Positions 13,228-18,583 of a stretch of DNA of 18,583 nucleotides are shown here, piece after piece (the first letter of the stretch is position 1; every line of letters begins with the position of its first letter). The translations under genes were made by a program, and so were the position numbers. Below the pieces are notes generated by a model. It was not told the DNA's origin and made no database searches. It saw nothing but the letters and a program-made list of their open reading frames with translations. Source of the stretch: CAYXVB01 sp964467785 (GTDB taxonomy: Bacteria; Bdellovibrionota; UBA1018); the NCBI GenBank assembly GCA_964467785.1, contig CAYXVB010000069.1:1-18583 (forward strand). The letters are read 5' to 3'.

Positions 13228-13256
13228 TTGACGATAACGCAGCGCCTCTCTATGCT
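13228..13256 (+). promoter_or_regulatory. Strong sigma-70-type promoter for the CsgG-like operon
   Basis: TTGACG (13228-13233), an optimal 17-bp spacer and TATGCT (13251-13256) predict a start near 13263 and a leader of about 50 bases. An inverted repeat AACAC-TG-GTGTT (13279-13290) sits in the leader and could be a regulator site or a weak hairpin. Confidence 0.6.
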
Positions 13257-13311
13257 CATTCAAGTGTGAAGGTTTCTTAACACTGGTGTTGAGGTCAAAA
13301 GAGGTCGAAAT

Positions 13312-14310
13312 ATGAAGGTTCCCCATCTGACTGTCCTGTCTCTGCTGACCGCCGCCGGTCTGATCGCCCCCTCCCCCGCCTTTTCTGCCGGCAAAGCCAG
13401 ACCCGAATCGAGCAACCCTGGCTCCGTCGCCGGCCCAGGCTGCAGCGTGAATCCCCTCACCCTCCCTAATCCCGTACGCCCGATCGTACTCAGGCCCATC
13501 GTGAGCCGCCCGTTCCCGCTCCCGAGCGGCGCCCAGGTGGACCTCTCGCGAGAGATGTCCGTGATGCTCAACTCCGTGGTGACTCAGAGCGGATCTTTGG
13601 CTCCGCTCGACGCGACTTCTTCCGCGCCGGGCGGAGGCAGCCTCGACGAGCTCAACGACCCTTGCGGCACGCGCATCGAATTGCGCTCGGCAGTCACCGC
13701 GCTCGAAATGAATATCACCGAAGTGGGCGTCACCATCGGCTTCAATCCGACTGCCGGCGCGCATACCGGCGGACTCACCAACCTGCAAGGCGCCTATAAC
13801 GCCAAGATCAGCCTGCTCAGCATGGACTTCAGCCTGTGGCAGTGCCACGGCTCGCGCTGCGTGTCGATCGCCGCCGGCACGGCCAACCAGAACGCGGTGG
13901 ACCAGAACCTCAAGCTCCAGCTCGACTTCTCGCAAATCACCACAGGCATCGGACTCATCTCGCATCCGTCTCTCAGTAAGATCCTTCGTTCGATCCTCAC
14001 CAAAGGCGTCTCGGGCATCGCCTCCTCGCCGCGTCTGCAGGAGCTGGCCTGGCAAGCCCGCGTCCGCGAGTACAATCCCGACACCGGCACCGTGCTTTTT
14101 GATCAAGGCCTGCAAGCCCGGCTCAAAGTGGGTGACGCGTTCACCGTCTATGCTGCCGACTCGCAGGGCACCGGTTGCGACGTGTACAAAGCGCTCGCGG
14201 CCGTCCACGCCACTCGGGTGGACGCCATTTCGAGTCAGGCCCTGGTGGACCAGGTGCTCGACTCGCGCCGGATCCAGCCCGGCGACATCGTGATGATCCG
14301 CGCTCCTTAA
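13312..14310 (+). CDS. Exported protein with CsgG-like and FlgT C-terminal-like regions
   Basis: The 332-residue protein has a Sec signal peptide (MKVPHLTVLSLLTAAGLIAPSPAFSA-GK, residues 1-26). GAGG eight bases before the ATG supports the start. Pro-rich residues ~45-75 are followed by a mixed region with five cysteines. Residues ~125-245 resemble the strand-helix portion of CsgG-type secretion lipoproteins. Residues ~245-332 look like the FlgT C-terminal domain: REYNPDTGTVLFDQGLQARLKVGDAFTVY, ending in IQPGDIVMIR. CsgG forms the curli export pore, and FlgT stabilises the flagellar basal body ring. No lipobox is visible here, so it is probably a soluble periplasmic partner. It is the first gene of an operon with the CsgG-subtilase fusion 16 bp downstream, which carries a similar FlgT-like segment. 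The family assignment rests on pattern, not a search. Confidence 0.78.
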   Translation: MKVPHLTVLSLLTAAGLIAPSPAFSAGKARPESSNPGSVAGPGCSVNPLTLPNPVRPIVLRPIVSRPFPLPSGAQVDLSREMSVMLNSVVTQSGSLAPLDATSSAPGGGSLDELNDPCGTRIELRSAVTALEMNITEVGVTIGFNPTAGAHTGGLTNLQGAYNAKISLLSMDFSLWQCHGSRCVSIAAGTANQNAVDQNLKLQLDFSQITTGIGLISHPSLSKILRSILTKGVSGIASSPRLQELAWQARVREYNPDTGTVLFDQGLQARLKVGDAFTVYAADSQGTGCDVYKALAAVHATRVDAISSQALVDQVLDSRRIQPGDIVMIRAP

Positions 14311-14326
14311 CTCTCGCGAGGCGCTG

Positions 14327-16363
14327 ATGCGAACGGTGAACGGACCCAAGAAGATCCTCTCCCTGCTGCTGCTCCTCTTGGCGGCGACTCCCGCGCCCGC
14401 CCTCGGAGCGGGAAAAAAACGACCTGCCGAAGCCGTGCCGACAAGCTCCGCCTCCGCACTTGCGGCGGCCGGAAAGCGGGTCATCGCCATCGCACCGGTC
14501 GAGCAGGTACGGATCGAGCTGCCGGATCAGCAGATCCGGGATTTTGGCGCGGACTTCCAAGCGCGAATGATCACCCGGCTCACTCAGTCCGGGCGCTTCG
14601 TCGTCGCCGATCCGGTCGAGTCAGAGGAGGGCGACCGACGGCGCGGCCGCAGCTTCGTCATGCCGGATCCCTATGTCTGGCCCGGGACCTACATCCCGGC
14701 GGCCACGGTCCGGATTCATGTCGACGCGCTCTCGATGAGGGCGGGCGGCCGTGGCAATCGCGCCTTTTACGGCTTTGACGAGCGCTCGCGCAATCCGTTC
14801 AATGACGGGAGCGCCGCGGTCCCCAACGAATTTCCGATGCGCACCACGCTGAGTGCCCAACCCGGATGGTTCGGCGAAAGCTTCGCCTCTCGCGGCGACT
14901 GGATTACGGGATCGCTCGCGGGGCTGGATCTGGGTGATGGCTTTGATTTGAACCTGCTTTTTGTTTGGTTCTCGGTCAAGTACGCGCAGTACCACTCCGC
15001 ACTGCGCCTTCGGGTCGAAGTGGATGCGCCGCTGGCGGGACGCCACGACGAGCGCGCCATCGCGGTTGAAGGCAAAGGCTATTTCTATGACATCGTCGGC
15101 GGCTATCAGGCTTTCAGCGCGGGAATCCGCGTGGCCCACCGCGAGGCGATGATCCAGGCCTTCGAGCGCGCCATCGACGGCTCGCTGGGAGCGATCGAGC
15201 GCTCGGTGGAAGGACTCCCGCTCACAGCGGTGGTGGACAATGCCGGCGTGGACGGCAAAGTTTTTTTAGGCACCGGTCAGGGCGCGCAAGTCCCCGCGCG
15301 CACCCGTTATGAATCGCTCGAGGATCCGCGACTCGTGCTCGAGGTCGAGACCTCGGTGACGAGCGGCGCCGTGGCGCGCGTGATCCAAGGAGACATGTCC
15401 CGACTGAGGCCCCGCCAGATTTTCCGCCAGGCCGGCTACGATCGCGCCCCGCTCCTGGCCGGAAGCGCGACCGCGAGCGGCGCGTCCCGGAAAATCGCCT
15501 CGCTCTCGCAATGGACGGCCCCCGCGGCCGAATCCTCGCCCAATGCCCTACCACTCGCCGCGACCGAAACGATCCAGCTCCCCGACACGGCGCTCGCGCG
15601 CCCCGATCTCAGAGGATACGTCCACGAGATCTCGAAGTGGCAGGCCTTTTTGCAGAGCCTGGCGGGCACGATCACCTTGCCTTACCGGACTTGGCGCTAT
15701 TTCCAGTATGATCGCAAATACGCCCAAACGGCCGACGACGGTTCGGCTTCCGGCTTAGGCGCGCGCAATGACGGTCCTGTGATCGCAGTGATCGACTCGG
15801 GCGTGGACTACAATCATCCCGCCCTCCACTCCGCACTGTGGCTCAACCCGTCCCCGTGGACGGATCCGGCCGGTCAGACCGACCGTTACGGCTGGGATTT
15901 TGTCTCCGGCGATGCGCGCCCGGCAGACGATCACTTTCACGGCACTCGCGTGGCAAGCGCGGTGTTGGCCGCGCGACCGGACGCGCGCATCATGGCGCTC
16001 AAGGCGTTTAACCCCTGGGGCATCACCAGCTCTGCTGCCCTCTATGGAGCGTTCCGCTATGCGGTCGAGCATGGAGCCCAAGTCATTGTCTGCGCGTGGG
16101 GGACTCCTGTCCGAAGCGTCGCGCTCGAGCGCGGCATCGAGCTAGCACACGCCGCCGGAATCCCGGTCGTGGCCGGTGGGTCACGGCTCTTCCAATTTCC
16201 TGCCGCCTACACCGAGACCTATCCGAATGTGATCATTGCCGGGGAACATGCAACTCCCCGGCTGCTCCAGGAAGTGCGTGTCGCCGAACCCCGCCAAGGG
16301 CTCGCCTGGGCCACAGCGGAAGAGCTAGCGGGCCTGATCGCAGGTACCGCTGCTGCTCGCTGA
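14327..16363 (+). CDS. CsgG-like protein fused to a subtilisin-like domain lacking the catalytic serine
   Basis: The 678-residue protein begins with a signal peptide (residues 1-28, ending ALGAG) behind a GAGG ribosome binding site. Residues ~50-295 resemble a CsgG domain: RVIAIAPVEQVRI, GADFQARMITRLTQSGRFVVADP, and a late strand-helix pair (VEGKGYFYDIVGG ... AHREAMIQAFERAI). Residues ~300-370 look like a FlgT C-terminal domain ending GDMSRLRPRQIF. After a ~115-residue linker, residues ~484-678 are a clear S8 subtilase: catalytic Asp490 in VIAVIDSGVDYNHPAL and His538 in HFHGTRVAS. The oxyanion Asn motif is AGGS (614-619), and the nucleophile motif GTSMAAP appears only as GTAAAR at the C-terminus, without Ser and without the following helix. 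It therefore looks like a pseudoprotease, useful for binding instead of cutting. No alternative frame at the 3' end restores the motif. Confidence 0.85.
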   Translation: MRTVNGPKKILSLLLLLLAATPAPALGAGKKRPAEAVPTSSASALAAAGKRVIAIAPVEQVRIELPDQQIRDFGADFQARMITRLTQSGRFVVADPVESEEGDRRRGRSFVMPDPYVWPGTYIPAATVRIHVDALSMRAGGRGNRAFYGFDERSRNPFNDGSAAVPNEFPMRTTLSAQPGWFGESFASRGDWITGSLAGLDLGDGFDLNLLFVWFSVKYAQYHSALRLRVEVDAPLAGRHDERAIAVEGKGYFYDIVGGYQAFSAGIRVAHREAMIQAFERAIDGSLGAIERSVEGLPLTAVVDNAGVDGKVFLGTGQGAQVPARTRYESLEDPRLVLEVETSVTSGAVARVIQGDMSRLRPRQIFRQAGYDRAPLLAGSATASGASRKIASLSQWTAPAAESSPNALPLAATETIQLPDTALARPDLRGYVHEISKWQAFLQSLAGTITLPYRTWRYFQYDRKYAQTADDGSASGLGARNDGPVIAVIDSGVDYNHPALHSALWLNPSPWTDPAGQTDRYGWDFVSGDARPADDHFHGTRVASAVLAARPDARIMALKAFNPWGITSSAALYGAFRYAVEHGAQVIVCAWGTPVRSVALERGIELAHAAGIPVVAGGSRLFQFPAAYTETYPNVIIAGEHATPRLLQEVRVAEPRQGLAWATAEELAGLIAGTAAAR

Positions 16364-16402
16364 GCGGCCCACTTGGCGCCCGTCCGGACTGAAATGAGTG
16401 GA

Positions 16403-16633
16403 TCACCTTTCCTCTTCGTCGGATCCAGACCCTCTTTTTCTGTGCCGAAGCCGCTCCACACCTTCGTATTCGAACGGACAGTGGCGGCATCGGCCACCGC
16501 AGCATGTGCCGCGCTTGAGATGCGCCAGGCGAGTCATCACGCGGTAGCCGGTGTCAGGATCCGTGTAAAAACTCTCCCCCGCGTCGCAGGCGAGCTCATG
16601 CAGTCGATCCAGTTCGTCTTTCCTCGTCTTCAA
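16403..16633 (-). CDS. DUF5522-family small cysteine-rich protein
   Basis: The 76-residue protein carries the DUF5522 pattern: helical start, AGESFYTDPDTGYRVMT, then the cysteine cluster TCCGGRCRHCPF with Cys44, Cys45, Cys49 and Cys52, which probably binds a metal. The family is widespread in bacteria and eukaryotes and has no settled function. Its charged C-terminus (KRGSGSDEEER) is disordered. The start is a TTG at 16633, with GAGG about nine bases upstream. The frame is open further upstream but shows no family residues, so the short form is preferred. It is a single gene on the minus strand, between the CsgG-like operon, which converges on it with 39 bp between stops, and hppA. Confidence 0.82.
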   Translation of the reverse strand: MKTRKDELDRLHELACDAGESFYTDPDTGYRVMTRLAHLKRGTCCGGRCRHCPFEYEGVERLRHRKRGSGSDEEER

Positions 16634-16742
16634 GCTTCGGCCCTCTGGGCAAAACGAAAAAGCGCCGGCTTCACCCCCCTCCCCAAGCTTGCGCCCGCGG
16701 AGAAGAGGAAACCAGCGCCCTTTCTTTGATTCTACTACGCGT

Positions 16743-16768
16743 CTGAAGTCACCCCCCAGCGACTTCAG
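16743..16768. terminator. Perfect 8-bp hairpin in the hppA-DUF5522 spacer
   Basis: CTGAAGTC (16743-16750) and GACTTCAG (16761-16768) pair perfectly around a 10-base C-rich loop. No T-run follows on either strand, so it may instead stabilise RNA ends or act as a second part of the terminator region below hppA. Confidence 0.35.
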
Positions 16769-16780
16769 GCGGAGAATCGG

Positions 16781-16819
16781 GCCATGCTCCCGCCCTCTTT
16801 AAGAAGACGGAAGCATGGC
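16781..16819 (-). terminator. Long hairpin just downstream of hppA, likely terminator
   Basis: GCCATGCT (16781-16788) and AGCATGGC (16812-16819) pair perfectly, and CCG/CGG and TCTT/AAGA extend the stem inward with small bulges. It lies 18 bp after the hppA stop. It has no T-run, so it may rely on rho or mainly protect the 3' end of the RNA. Confidence 0.5.
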
Positions 16820-16837
16820 GAGACGAACCACCCGCGC

Positions 16838-18583
16838 TTACGCGCCGGCGTGCGACGGAACGGCCTTCTTGGCGGCTTGAGCCGCTTCACGGACCGTCAT
16901 CGTCGAGATACGCATCCCGTAGAACGAACGGGCTACGAAGAACAAGCCCACCACCAGGAAGAACGATCCCACGTACAGCGAGATTTCCTTGGCGTTGACC
17001 GCGATTTCCACCGCGAGCAAGCCGAAAAGCGTGGTGAACTTGATGATCGGGTTCAGGGCCACTGAAGAAGTATCCTTGAACGGATCGCCAACCGTATCGC
17101 CCACGACCGTGGCGGCGTGGAGCTGGGTGCCCTTTTCCTTGAGGTCGACTTCGACCACCTTCTTGGCATTGTCCCAAGCGCCACCGGCGTTAGCCATGAA
17201 CATGGCCTGGAACAAACCGAAGGCGGCGATCGAGATCAGGTAGGACGCGAAGAACGTGGCATCGAAGAACGCGAACGCCAGCGTGAACGAGAAGATCACG
17301 CCGAAGATGTTCATCATGCCCTTCTGCGCGTACTGCGTGCAGATCTTGACGACTTCCTTGGAGTCCTTGACGGAAGCCTTTTCGACGCCGTCGAGGCGGA
17401 TGTTGGCCTTGATGTACTCCACCGCGCGGTATGCGCCGGTGGTCACGGCCTGCATCGATGCACCCGAGAACCAGTAGATCACGGCGCCGCCGGTGATCAA
17501 ACCGAGCAGCACGTGCGGATCCAGGAGGTCCAGCTTGAGCGAGAGCTTCAGGATGATCGCGAAGATCATCGTGGTCGCCCCGATCACGGCCGTGCCGATG
17601 AGCACCGGCTTGGCCGTCGCCTTGAAGGTATTCCCCGCGGAGTCGTTCTCTTCGAGGTAATGCTTGCCCTTTTCGAAGTCGGGCTTGAAACCGAACTTCT
17701 TCTCGACTTCGGCGTGGATGCCCGGGATGTTCTCGATCTGAGAGAGCTCGAACACGGACTGGGCGTTGTCGGTCACCGGGCCGTAGCTATCGACCGCGAT
17801 AGTGACCGGACCCATGCCGAGGAAGCCGAAGGCCACGAGGCCGAAGGCGAACACGGCCGGATAGACCATGTACTCGCCCAGACCGGTCGTGCTGGTCAGA
17901 TAGGCGATCAACATCAGGCCCACCATGACCAGGCCCTTCCAGAAGGCCGAGAAGTTGCCAGCGACGAGGCCCGAGAGGACCGCGAGCGAGGCGCCGCCTT
18001 CGCGCGAGGCGGAGACGACTTCAGCGACGTGCTTGGACTTGGACGAGGTGAAGACCTTGGTCAGCTCCGGGATCACGGCGGCGGCAATGGTACCGCAGCT
18101 GATGATCGTGGAAAGCTTGAGCCACAGGTCGCCCATGTCGCCGATCAGGACATAAGACACGCCGTAGGTCACGCCAATCGAGACGATCGAGGTGATCCAG
18201 ACCAGCGCGGTGAGCGGACCTTCGAAGTCGAAATGGTCCTTCGCCGCATGCATAGCGCGGGAGATCGCGCCATTGATCCAGTAGGAGAAGATCGAGGTGA
18301 CGATCATGAGCACGCGCATCGCGAAAATCCACACGATCAGCTTGGCCTGCGTTTCGACGCCATTGGGCAGAGCGGTGAGCTTGCCATCGGCGCCCATGCT
18401 CATACCGACCGCGAGCACGATGAAGCTGATGAGAGCCACACCGGTCACGCCGTAGGTTTCAAAGCCGTCGGCCGTCGGACCGACCGAGTCACCGGCGTTG
18501 TCGCCCGTGCAGTCGGCAATCACGCCCGGGTTACGCGGATCGTCTTCCTTCACGTTGAACACGATCTTCATCAAGTCCGAGCC
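16838..18583 (-). CDS. hppA: Membrane-bound proton-translocating pyrophosphatase (5' part outside window)
   Basis: The visible 581 residues are the C-terminal three quarters or more of a membrane pyrophosphatase; the frame continues past the window edge (GSDLMKIV...). The enzyme hydrolyses pyrophosphate in the cytoplasm and pumps protons (in some family members sodium) out. Conserved parts: EDDPRNPGVIADCTGDNAGD (pyrophosphate/Mg site), GGAWDNAKK, VVGDTVGDPFKDTS near the C-terminus, and about a dozen hydrophobic helices. In the segment GNTFKA (codon AAG at 17621-17623) Lys takes the place where K+-dependent enzymes have Ala, which by the family rule marks a K+-independent, proton-pumping type. 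The site usually reading DNVGDNVGD is DCTGDNAGD here, a modest change. The end GNTFKA-to-stop is complete, with a terminator-like hairpin after it. Confidence 0.95.
   Translation of the reverse strand, partial: GSDLMKIVFNVKEDDPRNPGVIADCTGDNAGDSVGPTADGFETYGVTGVALISFIVLAVGMSMGADGKLTALPNGVETQAKLIVWIFAMRVLMIVTSIFSYWINGAISRAMHAAKDHFDFEGPLTALVWITSIVSIGVTYGVSYVLIGDMGDLWLKLSTIISCGTIAAAVIPELTKVFTSSKSKHVAEVVSASREGGASLAVLSGLVAGNFSAFWKGLVMVGLMLIAYLTSTTGLGEYMVYPAVFAFGLVAFGFLGMGPVTIAVDSYGPVTDNAQSVFELSQIENIPGIHAEVEKKFGFKPDFEKGKHYLEENDSAGNTFKATAKPVLIGTAVIGATTMIFAIILKLSLKLDLLDPHVLLGLITGGAVIYWFSGASMQAVTTGAYRAVEYIKANIRLDGVEKASVKDSKEVVKICTQYAQKGMMNIFGVIFSFTLAFAFFDATFFASYLISIAAFGLFQAMFMANAGGAWDNAKKVVEVDLKEKGTQLHAATVVGDTVGDPFKDTSSVALNPIIKFTTLFGLLAVEIAVNAKEISLYVGSFFLVVGLFFVARSFYGMRISTMTVREAAQAAKKAVPSHAGA

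Noticed and set aside
13225..14490. 421-codon open frame on the - strand
   Set aside because: It is antisense to the exported CsgG/FlgT-like gene and the start of the next. Its Arg/Gly/His-rich translation has the look of a shadow frame, and the + strand has a promoter, ribosome binding site and signal peptide.
1..18583. Mobile element, prophage or CRISPR locus
   Set aside because: No transposase, integrase, phage or Cas gene and no array of regularly spaced direct repeats was seen. Genes are housekeeping or envelope types with similar composition throughout.

Overview
The window (about 60% G+C by eye) reads as ordinary chromosome of a Gram-negative bacterium. I would guess the Bdellovibrionota or another former deltaproteobacterial group. 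The reasons are many Sec-exported proteins and a lipoprotein, a CsgG/FlgT-type envelope operon, and an HD-GYP protein of the size and layout of Bdellovibrio Bd1817. This placement is an inference; there is no rRNA or marker gene to fix it. I found no tRNA, rRNA, CRISPR array, transposase, integrase or prophage gene. No gene-free stretch exceeds 300 bases.

Layout. 1-2108 (+): the tail of an unrecognised, probably exported protein, then a secreted protein ending in six regular paired-cysteine repeats. 2143-3798 (-): panD (aspartate 1-decarboxylase) and a DUF155/RMD1 membrane protein, separated by an inverted pair of a ~34-bp intergenic repeat. 3895-6050 (+): a DEDDh exonuclease, an overlapping methyltransferase-like protein and a HAD hydrolase. 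6058-7287 (-): a basic, low-complexity exported protein. 7511-8826 (-): htpX with a Spx/ArsC-like gene downstream; a third copy of the repeat fills the gap between them, and a heat-shock-like promoter precedes htpX. 9002-10441 (+): a POT-family peptide transporter, converging on a tiny lipoprotein gene (10445-10621, -). 10896-11777 (+): uppP. 11782-12252 (-) and 12276-13193 (+): an Hpt-like helical protein and an HD-GYP protein, diverging with 23 bp between their start codons. 13312-16363 (+): a two-gene operon of exported CsgG/FlgT-like proteins, the second fused to a subtilisin-like domain that lacks its nucleophile. 16403-16633 (-): a DUF5522 protein. 16838-18583 (-): hppA, a membrane pyrophosphatase cut by the window edge.

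Much of the window serves the cell envelope and stress handling: UppP (lipid carrier recycling), HtpX (inner-membrane proteolysis), HppA (pyrophosphate-driven ion pumping), the peptide transporter and several secreted proteins. The most unusual items are the CsgG-pseudosubtilase fusion, the C-x11-C six-repeat protein, the dispersed intergenic repeat (one copy supplies the ribosome binding region of a gene), and the divergent Hpt-like/HD-GYP pair in which both partners have lost residues expected for activity.
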